Source of the DNA: Nitratireductor soli
Lineage (GTDB): Bacteria; Pseudomonadota; Alphaproteobacteria; Rhizobiales; Rhizobiaceae
DNA length: 64,000 nucleotides
Direction of reading: 5' to 3'
Assembly (NCBI RefSeq): GCF_001050155.1
Contig: NZ_LFVY01000006.1
Span: forward strand, 186,001 to 250,000
Below the pieces are notes generated by a model. The model was not told the DNA's origin and made no database searches. It was given only the letters and a program-made list of their open reading frames with translations. Below, piece after piece: positions 8,527-17,700 of this stretch. Position numbers and translations under genes: made by a program. The stretch's first letter is position 1; every line of letters begins with the position of its first letter.

Positions 8527-8726
8527 CCGGAAAGCCGAAACCTGCGGAACGTCCGCCGCTGCCCGCCGCCGGCGGCAGCTTCGTGCGCCAGCCCGACGGT
8601 TCGCTGTTGCGCGTCGATCGCGCCGAAGGCGAAGCCGCCGACCGCTCGCCGTCCGACGTTTCGGACGCCCCGTCTGGAGCGAGCCGCGAAAGCGGCGACA
8701 GCGTGAAGACAAAGAGGAGCACTTAA
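8523..8726 (+). CDS. small phage protein whose C-terminus is a repeat copy
   Basis: 67 residues starting in an ATGA overlap. Residues 11-32 (PPLPAAGGSFVRQPDGSLLRV) resemble the short linker proteins found between tail terminator and tail tube in Mu-like phages (gp38 position). From about residue 34 onward the protein is read through repeat copy 2, giving a serine- and acid-rich tail. Its stop abuts the start of the tail tube gene. Function unknown. Confidence 0.6.
   Translation: MTGKPKPAERPPLPAAGGSFVRQPDGSLLRVDRAEGEAADRSPSDVSDAPSGASRESGDSVKTKRST
8621..8708 (-). repeat. structured junction element, copy 2 (inverted, inside a gene)
   Basis: Reverse-oriented copy. On the plus strand it reads CGCC-GAA-GGCG (8621-8631), a degenerate third stem, GTCCGA-CGTT-TCGGAC (8651-8666) and GCCGC-GAAA-GCGGC (8683-8696). 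The 8651-8666 stem carries a paired change relative to GCCCGA/TCGGGC in the other copies. It lies inside the 3' half of the gene at 8523-8726. Confidence 0.65.
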
Positions 8727-9659
8727 ATGCCGATCAAATGGCGCTCGAAGATCCTGCTCGCCAAGATCGAGGCGGCCTATGGGGTCGATTCCGCTCCCAC
8801 CGGCGGCGCAAACGCCATCCTCGCCACCAACATCGTGCTGACGCCGATGGAAGGCCAGGACGTGTCGCGCGAGCTGGAGCTGCCGTGGCTGGCCGCCCAG
8901 GCGACGATACCGGCCGGCCTGCATGTCCGGCTGCAGTTCCGCGTCGAGCTCGTGCCCTCCGGTGCCGCCGGCACGGCACCCGCCTGGGGGCCGCTGATGC
9001 GCGCCTGCGCCGTCGCCGAGACGGTGACGCCGGCAACCAGTGTGGTTTACAATCCCGTGACCGATGGCCACGAGAGCGTGACGATCCATTTCTGGATCGG
9101 CGGCACGCGCTATGTGGCGCGCGGATCGCGCGGTACGGCTGTCCTGCGCTTCACGGCCCAGGCCGTTCCCTACCTCGAATTCGACTTCCGCGGCCTGTTC
9201 GCCGTGCCCTCTGAACAGGCGCGGCCGACACCGACGCTGACCGCCTTCCTCAAACCCGACCTGGTGACGAGCGCCAAGACGCCGAGTTTCGAGATCGGCG
9301 CGCAACCCTTCGTCATGCGCTCCTTCGCGCTCGACCTCGGCAATGCCATCGAGATGCGCTTCCTGGTCGGCTCCGAAACGGTCCTCATCACCGACAAGGC
9401 GGAAAGTGCTGCGGCGCAGGTCGAGGCGGTGCCGCTGTCAACCTTCGATCCCTACACGGCTGCGCAGGATCAGACGTCGCTCGCCGTCGAGCTGGTGCAT
9501 GGCACGGTCGCCGGCCGTATCGCCACGCTCGACATCGCCGCCGCCCAGCTCCAACGGCCGGCTGGCCTGGAGAACGCACAGGACGTGCTGGAATGGCCGC
9601 TGCGCCTCGTGCCGCTGCCGGTGGCCGGCAACGATCAGTGGACGCTAACGCTCACCTAG
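8727..9659 (+). CDS. phage tail tube protein
   Basis: 310 residues. The N-terminus KWRSKILLAKIEAAYGVDS, then ILATNIVLTPMEGQDVSREL, is typical of siphophage tail tube proteins of the B3/RcapMu kind; the remainder is beta-rich. It is the building block of a flexible tail, and no sheath gene is present, so the phage is a siphovirus rather than a contractile myovirus. GAGGAG at 8712-8717 supports the ATG at 8727. Confidence 0.82.
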   Translation: MPIKWRSKILLAKIEAAYGVDSAPTGGANAILATNIVLTPMEGQDVSRELELPWLAAQATIPAGLHVRLQFRVELVPSGAAGTAPAWGPLMRACAVAETVTPATSVVYNPVTDGHESVTIHFWIGGTRYVARGSRGTAVLRFTAQAVPYLEFDFRGLFAVPSEQARPTPTLTAFLKPDLVTSAKTPSFEIGAQPFVMRSFALDLGNAIEMRFLVGSETVLITDKAESAAAQVEAVPLSTFDPYTAAQDQTSLAVELVHGTVAGRIATLDIAAAQLQRPAGLENAQDVLEWPLRLVPLPVAGNDQWTLTLT

Positions 9660-9668
9660 GAGGCAATT

Positions 9669-9998
9669 TTGACCTACCGGCTCGACCCCAACCCCGAATT
9701 CTGGGCGCAAGTGACCGTGCGTCGGCCCGGCGAGCACGCGGAGCCGGAGACGTTCCGCGCAAAGTTCCGGGCGCTTTCGATCGAGGAATTCAACGAGCAC
9801 GACCTTTCCGCCGAGGAAGGAACCCGCGCCTTTCTGGACGATGCTCTCCGTGACATCGACGAGGTGGAGGCGCTGGACGGTTCGCCGCTTTCCTTCACCG
9901 AGGCCGTGCGCGCCAAGATGATCGGCGCCCCGCATGTGCGGGCGTCCCTCGTTGCCTCCTATCTCGGCGCCTTTCGCGAGGCGCTCTCGGGAAACTGA
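9669..9998 (+). CDS. tail assembly chaperone, 0-frame product (gpG-like)
   Basis: 109 residues from a TTG start at 9669, backed by a perfect AGGAGG at 9658-9663 that overlaps the stop of the tail tube gene. Position between tail tube and tape measure, small size and a following gene in the -1 frame identify it as the upstream half of a lambda G/GT-type chaperone pair. The last codons are TCG GGA AAC TGA, which contain a G-GGA-AAC slippery heptamer (9989-9995) immediately before the stop. Confidence 0.8.
   Translation: MTYRLDPNPEFWAQVTVRRPGEHAEPETFRAKFRALSIEEFNEHDLSAEEGTRAFLDDALRDIDEVEALDGSPLSFTEAVRAKMIGAPHVRASLVASYLGAFREALSGN
9989..9995 (+). promoter_or_regulatory. slippery heptamer for programmed -1 frameshift
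   Basis: The bases GGGAAAC are in the X-XXY-YYZ phase relative to the upstream gene (G GGA AAC). A -1 slip gives GGG AAA CTG and enters a frame that is open to 10408, joining the two chaperone reading frames into one product of 246 residues. The stop codon directly follows the heptamer. Confidence 0.75.
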
Positions 9999-10018
9999 TC
10001 GCCGCCGCGCGGGCCTGG

Positions 10019-10408
10019 GTGGCGGGCGCGCTGTCCATGGGCGGGGCCGACGGGGCCGGCGCGGCGGGGGAATGGCGGGAAGCGGCCGACGACGCCAGGC
10101 GCTGGGGAATGGACGAGCCGGACATCGCCGCCTTGGTGGCGGCCTTGTCCGGCCGCCGGTCGGCGGGGTTTGCCGGCGTCTGGCCGGACAATTGCCCGGC
10201 CGTGGACGCGTTTCTCGCCGCGGCCTCGCAATGGCGCACGGCGCTGGTCGTCGAAGGAGGACGCTTGAGGATGATGTGGATCGGGCTCGACTATGCGGGG
10301 GCGGCGGTCGCCTGGAAGGCCGGCGGCCGGATGATCGACGCGGCCGTCTTCGCCGGCGTCCAGGCGATCGAGCTTGCCGCCCGCGCGGCCATGAACGGCG
10401 AGGTGTGA
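10019..10408 (+). CDS. tail assembly chaperone, -1 frame part (gpT-like, DUF1799-type)
   Basis: A GTG at 10019 allows 129 residues, but the frame is open leftwards to the slippery site, so the more likely product is the frameshift fusion with the gene at 9669. The sequence (WREAADDARRWGMDEPDIA, VWPDNCPAVDAFLAAASQWR, WIGLDYAGAAVAW) matches small DUF1799-like proteins placed before tape measure genes. The fusion form normally recruits the tape measure during tail assembly while the short form is in excess. Confidence 0.75.
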   Translation: MAGALSMGGADGAGAAGEWREAADDARRWGMDEPDIAALVAALSGRRSAGFAGVWPDNCPAVDAFLAAASQWRTALVVEGGRLRMMWIGLDYAGAAVAWKAGGRMIDAAVFAGVQAIELAARAAMNGEV

Positions 10409-10412
10409 CACC

Positions 10413-12383
10413 GTGGCACTTCGTCTTGCCCTGGTCATCGAAGGCGATGCCGCCGGCGCCAAGAAGGCCCTGCAGGAGGCTGCCGGCGGTGTCGACGAAC
10501 TCGGCAGGAAGGCCGACCAGGCCTCGCGCAAGATCGAGCGGGTCGGCCGCGTCGAGTGGAACGACGCCGAGTTCGACCGCGCCCGCAACGGGCTGAAGGC
10601 CACCGCCGACGAAGGCGAGCGGGCGGCCGAGAGCGTGCGCGCGGTGGCCGACGCCGGCGGCCGGGCGGCGCCCGAGATCGGCAAGATGGGCGACGCGGCA
10701 GAAGTGGCCGGCGGCAAGGTCGGCGCTCTGGGCACCGTGCTGATCGGCGCCGCTGGCGGCCTGGCGGCGGGCATCGCCATCACGGCGATCGGCGAAGGCC
10801 TGAAGATCGCCGCTGGTGCCGCCGCCGATCTCGTCCGCGAAATCACCTCCAACCAGCCGAAGATCGCGCGGGCGCTGGAAGATCATGCGGGGCTTGTCGC
10901 CAAGGTGAAAGGCGCCTGGGCCGAGGCATCGGGCGCGGCTTCCTCCTATGGTCTCAACGCCGCATCGGTTCTGCGTTTCGAGAGCCAGCAGAATGTCGGG
11001 CGGCTGGAAGAGGCGACGCGCGCATCGCAACGCGATCTCGTTCAAGGCAGCGATGCGCTGCGGCCCTCGGATGTGCTCGGCAATCCGTTCGGCCGGTTCG
11101 GCCCGCTGAAGGCCGAGGTCGAGGGCTTTCGCCAGGAGCTGCGCGAGGGCCAGGCCGATGTGATCGAGTTCCGCCGCCAGGTCGGCGCGATCGCCGGGGC
11201 CTTGCCGAAGGACTCGCCGTTCCGCCGGCTGGCCGAGCAGATCCTGGAGGACACCAAGGCTGCCTCCGAGTTGCAGGCGGAACTGGAGCGGTCGCGCGAT
11301 CTGCTCGATGGCTTGCAGGGCGACGCCGAGGCCTCGGCCACGGCGCTCGGCGGCTCTGCCGAGAAATACCGCGACCTCGGCGGCGCGGCGGGCGAAGCGG
11401 CGCCGGCGATCGGCGCTGGCGCCGACGAAATCCGCCGCTCGGGCGAAGCTGCCGCCGGCGCCAATCCGGCGCTTGCCGAAACTGACCGGCTGTTGAAGTC
11501 CATCGCCGGCGGCGCCGCGGTGCCCACCGATCTGCTCGGCTCGCCGGCCCGCGCCGCCGCGACGCCGCTGACCGAGGGCCGAACGTTCGCAGGCGGCGGG
11601 TTCACCGGCCACATGCCGGCCGACCGGATCGCCGGCCTGGTGCATGGGCGCGAATATGTGTTCGACGCGGCATCGACCTCCCGCATCGGCGTCGCCAATC
11701 TCGATGCCATCCGTGCCGGCGTGGCGGGCTATGCCAGTGGCGGTTATGTCGGCGCTGTGCCCTCCGGCCTTTCGGGTCGTTCGCCCGTTGCCGCCTCGGC
11801 CGAGGATTTCCGCATCCTGTCGGGCTCGCTGCACCAGTTCCTCTCCGCGATTGCCCAGGGGCAGGATGTGATGAAGACGCTTGCCGGTGTCGTCGACCGC
11901 GTCAGCCAGCGCTTTCTCGATTTCGCCTTCCGCGCCCTCGACCAGGCGCTGCTCGGCGGCGGCAGTGGCGGCGGCGGGCTCCTGGGCGGCATCGTCGGTG
12001 CGGTTGGCCAGGCATTCGGATTCGGCGGGATCGGCGGTAATGTCTTCCCGCCGGCGCCCCTGGCGCCGGTCGGCCTCTACCATGGCGGCGGGCGCGTCGG
12101 CGCCGGGCCGCAGCTCTCACGCGCCGTGCCGGCCTCCGTCTTCATCGGCGCGCCGCGCATGCACACGGGCGGCTTGCTGAAGCCCGGCGAGCGGCCGGTG
12201 ATCGCCATGGACGGCGAGGAGATCGGCTGGCCCGATCAACTGGCGCGGAAGTACGGACAGGGTCAGACCGTTGTCAACAACTTCAACATCGAGACGCCGA
12301 ACCCGAAAGCCTTCGCCGAGAGCCGTGCCTCGGTCGCCCGCGCTGGCGCCCGCTTCGCCAGCCGCTTTGGAAGGTATAGCTGA
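10413..12383 (+). CDS. tape measure protein
   Basis: 656 residues from a GTG at 10413. The N-terminal half is alanine-rich coiled-coil with a hydrophobic stretch near residues 103-135 (GTVLIGAAGGLAAGIAITAI). The middle has GGGFTGHMPADRIAGLVHG and EYVFDA, a recurrent tape-measure C-terminal motif, then a glycine-rich segment and a second HTGGLLKPGERPVI repeat. Such proteins set the tail length and act in DNA entry. The size suggests a tail of about 100 nm or less, an inference from usual scaling. Confidence 0.85.
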   Translation: MALRLALVIEGDAAGAKKALQEAAGGVDELGRKADQASRKIERVGRVEWNDAEFDRARNGLKATADEGERAAESVRAVADAGGRAAPEIGKMGDAAEVAGGKVGALGTVLIGAAGGLAAGIAITAIGEGLKIAAGAAADLVREITSNQPKIARALEDHAGLVAKVKGAWAEASGAASSYGLNAASVLRFESQQNVGRLEEATRASQRDLVQGSDALRPSDVLGNPFGRFGPLKAEVEGFRQELREGQADVIEFRRQVGAIAGALPKDSPFRRLAEQILEDTKAASELQAELERSRDLLDGLQGDAEASATALGGSAEKYRDLGGAAGEAAPAIGAGADEIRRSGEAAAGANPALAETDRLLKSIAGGAAVPTDLLGSPARAAATPLTEGRTFAGGGFTGHMPADRIAGLVHGREYVFDAASTSRIGVANLDAIRAGVAGYASGGYVGAVPSGLSGRSPVAASAEDFRILSGSLHQFLSAIAQGQDVMKTLAGVVDRVSQRFLDFAFRALDQALLGGGSGGGGLLGGIVGAVGQAFGFGGIGGNVFPPAPLAPVGLYHGGGRVGAGPQLSRAVPASVFIGAPRMHTGGLLKPGERPVIAMDGEEIGWPDQLARKYGQGQTVVNNFNIETPNPKAFAESRASVARAGARFASRFGRYS

Positions 12384-12398
12384 TGGAGAGTGATATCG

Positions 12399-12494
12399 CT
12401 CACGGTCCGCATCGCTCGCTCCGCTCGCTGGACCTCCGCGAGGGCGCCCGAAACGTCGGGCGGGCAGCGGTCGCTGCCTTGCCGGCGACAGGGA
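12399..12494 (+). repeat. structured junction element, copy 3
   Basis: Between tape measure and the DUF2460 gene. Outer stem GGTCC (12404-12408) with GGACC (12430-12434), a compensated variant of GGGCC/GGCCC; GCCCGA-AACG-TCGGGC (12446-12461); GGCAGC-GGTC-GCTGCC (12463-12478). The fourth hairpin has decayed and is replaced by the GGGAGG ribosome site of the next gene. Confidence 0.78.
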
Positions 12495-12501
12495 GGATCT
12501 A

Positions 12502-13134
12502 GTGCCGGCGCCATTCCTCGACGCGGCGATCTTTCCGATCCACGTTTCGGCCGGCTCGCCGGGTGGGCCGGACTGGCCCGCCGAGATCGTTCCGCTCTCC
12601 TCGGGCCGCGAGGAGCGCAATTCCGCCTGGTCGGCGCCCTTGCGCAGCTACGACGCCAAATACGGTGTCCGCACGCCGGCCGAGCTCTACGAGGTGCTGT
12701 CGCTCTACCATGCGGCGATGGGCCGGCTGTCAGGCTTCCGCTTTCTCGACTGGACCGATTACCGTTCGGCCGCGCCGCACCAGGCGCCCACGGCCACCGA
12801 CCAGCAATTGGGCGTCGGCGATGGCGTCGAGACCGCATTCCCGCTCGCTAAGCGCTATTCCTTCGCCGGCGCCCATCACGACCGCAGGATCACGCGGCCC
12901 TTCGGCACCGTGCTGGTGGCGATCGACGGCGCGCCGCAGGGCGCCGGCTTCGCCGTCGACATGACCTCCGGCACGGTCACCTTCGCCGCCCCACCTGCCA
13001 ATGGCGCCGTCCTGACCTGGGGCGGCCAGTTCCATGTGCCGGTGCGCTTCGACTGCAAGCTCGATCAGATCTCGCTGCGCACGGCGGCGATCGGCGACAT
13101 CCCGTCGATCTTTCTGAAGGAACTGCGCGAATGA
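12502..13134 (+). CDS. distal tail protein, DUF2460 (GTA Gp12 type)
   Basis: 210 residues from a GTG at 12502 with GGGAGG upstream at 12491-12496. FLDAAIFPIHVSAGSPGGP, RNSAWSAPLRSYDAKYGVRT, FRFLDWTDYRS and the C-terminal VPVRFDCKL are diagnostic of DUF2460, the distal tail protein of gene transfer agents and related siphophages that starts the baseplate hub. It overlaps the DUF2163 gene in ATGA. Confidence 0.9.
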   Translation: MPAPFLDAAIFPIHVSAGSPGGPDWPAEIVPLSSGREERNSAWSAPLRSYDAKYGVRTPAELYEVLSLYHAAMGRLSGFRFLDWTDYRSAAPHQAPTATDQQLGVGDGVETAFPLAKRYSFAGAHHDRRITRPFGTVLVAIDGAPQGAGFAVDMTSGTVTFAAPPANGAVLTWGGQFHVPVRFDCKLDQISLRTAAIGDIPSIFLKELRE

Positions 13135-14027
13135 AGACGCTTCCAGCCGGCCTGCAGGCGCTGCTCGATTCCGGCGTCACCACGCTTTGCAATTGTTGGC
13201 GCATTGCGCGCCTGGATGGCCAAGTGTTCGGCTTCACCGATCACGACAGGCCGCTCACCTTCGCCGGCACCGCGTTCAAGCCCGAGACAGGCCTGTCGGC
13301 CTCCGAGGTTTCCTCGTCGCTCGGTCTTGCGGTCGACACGATGGAGGTTGAGGGCGCCGTATCATCCGCCGAGATCACCGAGGACGACATCGCGCTCGGC
13401 CTTTGGGACAATGCGGCGGTCGAGCTCTGGCGGGTCGACTGGACGGATGTCGACAACCGCGTGATCCTGCGCAAGGGCTCGATCGGCGAGGTGACGCGCG
13501 GCGACGTGGCCTTCATGGCCGAATTGCGCGGCCTGGCGCACGCGCTCAACCAGGAGCGCGGCCGCAAGTACCAGCGGCCCTGCGACGCCGTCGTGGGTGA
13601 CGCCCGCTGCACGGTCGATCTCGACACGGCCGCGTTCAAGGGAACGGGAACCGTGACGACCGTCTCAGACGACAGGCTGGTGACGGCGTCCGGCCTGTCG
13701 GCCTTCGCCGACGAGTGGTTCGCGCAAGGCGTGCTCACCTGGACGTCCGGAGCCAATGACGGGACCGTCACCGAGGTTTCGGGGCATCTGAAACAGTCGG
13801 GCGGGCTGGCAGGGTTGACGCTGTGGACGCGGGCTGCCCGAACGATCGAGCCCGGCGACACGTTTTCCGTGACCGCCGGCTGCGACAAGCGCTTCGCCAC
13901 CTGCAAGGCCAAGTTCGCCAACCAGCTCAACTTTCGCGGCTTTCCGCACATTCCCGGCAATGATTTCGCCCTCGGCACCGCCAAGCGCAGCGGCGACAAT
14001 GATGGCGGGAGTTTTTTTAATGGTTAG
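13131..14027 (+). CDS. baseplate hub protein, DUF2163 (GTA Gp13 type)
   Basis: 298 residues. The sequence LCNCWRIARLDGQVFGFTDHD, then CDAVVGDARC and CDKRFATCKAKFANQLNFRG, is diagnostic of DUF2163; the conserved cysteines are kept. This is the hub subunit linking distal tail protein and the tip. The final codons include a run of seven T (14012-14018). The stop lies within the leading edge of repeat copy 4. Confidence 0.92.
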   Translation: MKTLPAGLQALLDSGVTTLCNCWRIARLDGQVFGFTDHDRPLTFAGTAFKPETGLSASEVSSSLGLAVDTMEVEGAVSSAEITEDDIALGLWDNAAVELWRVDWTDVDNRVILRKGSIGEVTRGDVAFMAELRGLAHALNQERGRKYQRPCDAVVGDARCTVDLDTAAFKGTGTVTTVSDDRLVTASGLSAFADEWFAQGVLTWTSGANDGTVTEVSGHLKQSGGLAGLTLWTRAARTIEPGDTFSVTAGCDKRFATCKAKFANQLNFRGFPHIPGNDFALGTAKRSGDNDGGSFFNG

Positions 14028-14030
14028 CGC

Positions 14031-14128
14031 TCACGGGCCGTATCGCTCACTGCGTTCGCTGGCCCTGCACGAGCGCGCCCGAAACGTCGGGCGGCCGGCG
14101 GTCGCCGGCTCGGCCTGCGGCCGGGAGG
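14031..14128 (+). repeat. structured junction element, copy 4
   Basis: Between DUF2163 and peptidase genes. Stems: GGGCC (14035-14039) with GGCCC (14061-14065); GCCCGA-AACG-TCGGGC (14077-14092); GCCGGC-GGTC-GCCGGC (14094-14109); CGGCC-TGC-GGCCG (14111-14123), whose 3' arm leads straight into the GGGAGG ribosome site of the next gene. Confidence 0.82.
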
Positions 14129-14135
14129 CGCTTTC

Positions 14136-14702
14136 ATGACTGACGTGGCACGCTTGTTCCGTCAGCGGATCGTCGCCGTCGCGCGCGGTTTCGACGGCGT
14201 CGCCTATCGCCATCAGGGCGCCGATCGCCATGGCTGCGATTGCCTTGGCCTGGTGCGCGCCGTGTGGCGCGAGCTGTACGGCTTCGACGCCGAGGCGCCG
14301 CCGGCCTACGGCCCGGCCTGGGCCGATCCCAGCGGGGTTGAAACGCTGTTGAACGCCGCTTCAAGACACCTTCAACCGCGCCCGATCGCCGCCATGGCGG
14401 CAGGCGATGTGCTGGTCTTCCGCTGGCGGCCGGGGCTTGCGGCCAAGCATTGCGGCATCCTCACCGCCGACGACCGCATGATCCACGCTTATGAGTCCGC
14501 AGGCCGCGTCGCCGAGGGCCACATCGCCGACGCCTGGCGCCGACGCATCGCCGGAGTATTTTCTTTCCCAGCGCCAATCCATTGCAAGGCAACCACCCCG
14601 GCCGAAGGCCGAGGCAGCGACCGCTGCCCGCCCGACTTTTCGGGCGCCCCCACGGAGGGCCAGCGCGCAAAGCGCGCGATACGGCCCGTGAGTGAGAACT
14701 GA
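14136..14702 (+). CDS. NlpC/P60-family tail peptidase (GTA Gp14 type)
   Basis: 188 residues. HGCDCLGLVRAVWRELYG carries the catalytic Cys, and AAKHCGIL the catalytic His, of the NlpC/P60 fold. GTA Gp14 homologues are cell-wall peptidases at the tail tip. GGGAGG precedes the ATG at 14136. The family normally ends near residue 148; here the last roughly 38 residues (from about ATTPAEGRGSDRCPP on) are translated from repeat copy 5, an unrelated Arg-rich tail. It overlaps the next gene in TGATG. Confidence 0.88.
   Translation: MTDVARLFRQRIVAVARGFDGVAYRHQGADRHGCDCLGLVRAVWRELYGFDAEAPPAYGPAWADPSGVETLLNAASRHLQPRPIAAMAAGDVLVFRWRPGLAAKHCGILTADDRMIHAYESAGRVAEGHIADAWRRRIAGVFSFPAPIHCKATTPAEGRGSDRCPPDFSGAPTEGQRAKRAIRPVSEN
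14597..14692 (-). repeat. structured junction element, copy 5 (inverted, inside a gene)
   Basis: Reverse-oriented copy. On the plus strand: CGGCC-GAA-GGCCG (14599-14611); GGCAGC-GACC-GCTGCC (14613-14628); GCCCGA-CTTT-TCGGGC (14630-14645); GGGCC (14657-14661) with GGCCC (14683-14687) enclosing GCGCGC-AAA-GCGCGC (14663-14677). It supplies the last codons of the peptidase gene, and the next start codon follows ten bases later. Confidence 0.82.
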
Positions 14703-17700
14703 TGGCCACCATCGTCCTGGGCGTCATCGGCGCCTCGATCGGCGGCGCTTTCGGCGTCATCGGTGGGCTGGTCGGCCAGGCGGTCGGGGCGCTGGCCGGC
14801 TCGTTTGCCGATCGCGCCATCGTCAACGCGCTCACCCCGCCGGTCAAGCGCGAGGGGCCGCGCCTGACCACCAGCGACATCCAGACGGCCACCGAAGGTT
14901 CCGACATCGACCGCGTCTATGGCCGCACCCGCGTCACCGGCGAGATCTTCTGGGCAACCCGCTACGAGGAGGTGGCCAAGACCGAGCGCGCCGGCGGCAA
15001 GGGCGGGCCGCGCGTCGAGACGACCACCTATCATTATTACGGCAATTTCGCCGTCGGCCTTTGCGAGGGGCCGATCGCCGGCATCGGCCGCATCTGGGCC
15101 GACGGCAAGGAGATCGACCAGACGGGGATCGAGTTCCGCGTCCACCGTGGCACGCAGGCGCAAAGCCCCGACCCGCTGATCGAGGCCAAGGAGGGCGCCG
15201 GCAACGCGCCCGCCTATCGCGGGCTCGCCTACCTCGTCTTCGAGCGCCTGCACCTGGAATCCTATGGCAACCGCCTGCCGCAGATCGCTGTAGAGGTGTT
15301 CCGGCCGACCGGCGCGCTGGAGCCGCTGGTGCGCGGCGTCGCCGTCATTGGCGCCAACGAGATGGGCTTCGAGGTCGAGGAGGTGCGCGTCATCCACCAG
15401 TTCTTCGGCGGCATCCTTTTGAACCGCCACACCAAGGTCGATGCGAGCGACTGGATCGTCTCGATCGACCGGCTGCAGATGCTGGCGCCGAACGTCCGCC
15501 AGGTGCTGCTGGTGCTGCCCTGGTTCGGCGACGATCTGCGCGCCGGCCATTGCACCTGCCGGCCGAAGGTCGACGACAACGAGAAGGAGACCAACGTGCC
15601 ATGGTCGGTGGCGGGCGTCTTCCGCATCTTTGCCGACCTGGTCAGCGAGGCCGCCGGCGTGCCGGCCTTCGGCGGCTCGCCCTCCGACCAGGCGGTGGTG
15701 ACGGCGATCCGCGATCTCAACGCGCGCGGCATCGATGTCACCGTCGTGCCGTTCCTGATGATGGACGTAGCCGGTGCCAACGCTTTGCCCGATCCCTATT
15801 CGGACAACGCCGCTTCCATCGGCCAGCCTTCCTATCCCTGGCGCGGCCGCATCACCTGTTCGCCGGCGCCGGGCTTCGCCGGTTCGCCCGACAAGACGGC
15901 GGCGGCCGCAGTCCAGGTAGCAAGCTTCCTCGGCACGGCCAACGCATCGCATTTCGGCGCGGCCGGCGAAGCGGTCGTCTATTCCGGGCCAGCCGAATGG
16001 TCCTATCGCCGCTTCATCCTGCACTACGCCAAGCTCGCGGCGATCGCCGGAGGCGTCGAGAGTTTCCTCATCGGCACGGAAATGCGCGGCCTGACGGAGG
16101 TGCGCGCGTCGTCTTCCGCCTATCCCTTCGTTGCCGGGCTGAAGGCGATCGCCGCCGAGGCGCGCGCGCTATTGGGGGGCAGCGTCAAGATCGGCTACGC
16201 CGCCGACTGGTCCGAATATCATTCGCACCGGCCGGCCGACGGCTCGGGCGACGTCTATTTCAACCTCGATCCGCTCTGGTCGGATGCCGATGTCGATTTC
16301 ATCGGCATCGACAACTACCTGCCGATCGCCGACTGGCGCGACGGCACCGGCCATCTCGACTACGACGCTTCCGGCCCGACCACCATCTACGACCGCGCCT
16401 ATCTGGCGGCGAACGTCGAGGGCGGCGAATATTACGACTGGTATTACGCCTCCGATGCCGACCGCCAGGCGCAGGCGCGCTCGCCGATCGCCGACGGCGC
16501 CTATGGCAAGCCCTGGGTGTTTCGCCAGAAGGATCTGCGCAATTGGTGGCTGAACGCGCATCACGACCGGCCAGGCGGCATCGAGGCCGGTGCGCCGACC
16601 GCTTTCGTGCCGCAGGGAAAGCCGATCCGCTTCACCGAGATCGGCTGCCCGGCGGTCGACAAGGGCGCCAACCAGCCCAACGTCTTCGTCGACGCGAAAT
16701 CGTCGGAAAGCGCCTATCCGCATTTTTCCACCCGCGCCCGCGACGACGCCATGCAGCGCGCCTTTCTCGAAACGGTCCTGTCCCACTGGTCGGACAACAA
16801 TCCGCATTCGCCGGTCTATGGCGGGCCGATGGTGGCCATCGACCGCGCCTGCATCTGGGCCTGGGACGCCAGGCCGCATCCGTCGTTTCCGCAGGATCTG
16901 CGCTGGGGGGACGCGGTCAATTGGGAGCTCGGCCATTGGATTTCCGGCCGGCTGGGCACGGCGCCAGCGGCCGAGACGCTCCGCGCGGTGCTCGATGATG
17001 CCGGTTTCGCCGATCACCATGTGGCGCCGCTTTCGACGATCGTCGAGGGCGTCACCACCGGCCGGGTGCTGTCTGCCCGCGCCATGCTTGAAGCCTTGCA
17101 GGCGGTCTACCAGTTCGAGGCGGTCGAATCGGACGGGCTGATCAAGTTCTCGCCCAGGCTGGGGGCGCTGCCGGTGGCCGAGCTCGATGGCGAAGGGCTG
17201 GCGGTCGCGGCCGACACGGCGGCCCGCTTTCGCCAGACGCGGGCGCAGGAGACAGAACTGCCGGCGGCGATCAAGCTCGCCTATGGCGATCCGGGCCGCG
17301 ACGACCAGCCGGCCTCGGCCGAGGCGCGGCGCTCGGCCGGCGGCTCCCAGCGCGTCGTCGAAATGGCCCTGCCGGCCATCATGAGCGAGGGCCAGGCGAC
17401 GCGCATCGCCGAGATCGAGCTTTCGCGCGCGTGGATCGCCCGCGAGCGCGCCGAATTTTCCCTGCCGCCGTCGCGCCTGGCGCTCGACCCGGGCGACGTG
17501 GTCGATTTCCTGCCGACGCGGACGACGCTCCGGCTGACCGGCATCCATGACGCGGGCCTGCGCCGCGCCGAAGGCCACCGGGTCGACCCGCTGGCGGCGG
17601 CCCCGGTGCCGCGCGCATCCTCGCCGGCGCCGACCCCGCCCGTCACGCTCTATCTCAAGGCGCGCCTGGCGCTGATCGATGGGCCGCTCCTGAAGGATGC

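Noticed and set aside
9645-12083. 812-codon open frame on the minus strand across the tape measure gene
   Set aside because: Arg/Gly-rich antisense shadow of high-GC coding DNA; the plus-strand genes have family motifs and ribosome sites.
14012-14018. T7 run near the end of the DUF2163 gene as a programmed slippage site
   Set aside because: Only two codons remain after the run and no useful alternative frame follows; probably a neutral change of the C-terminus.
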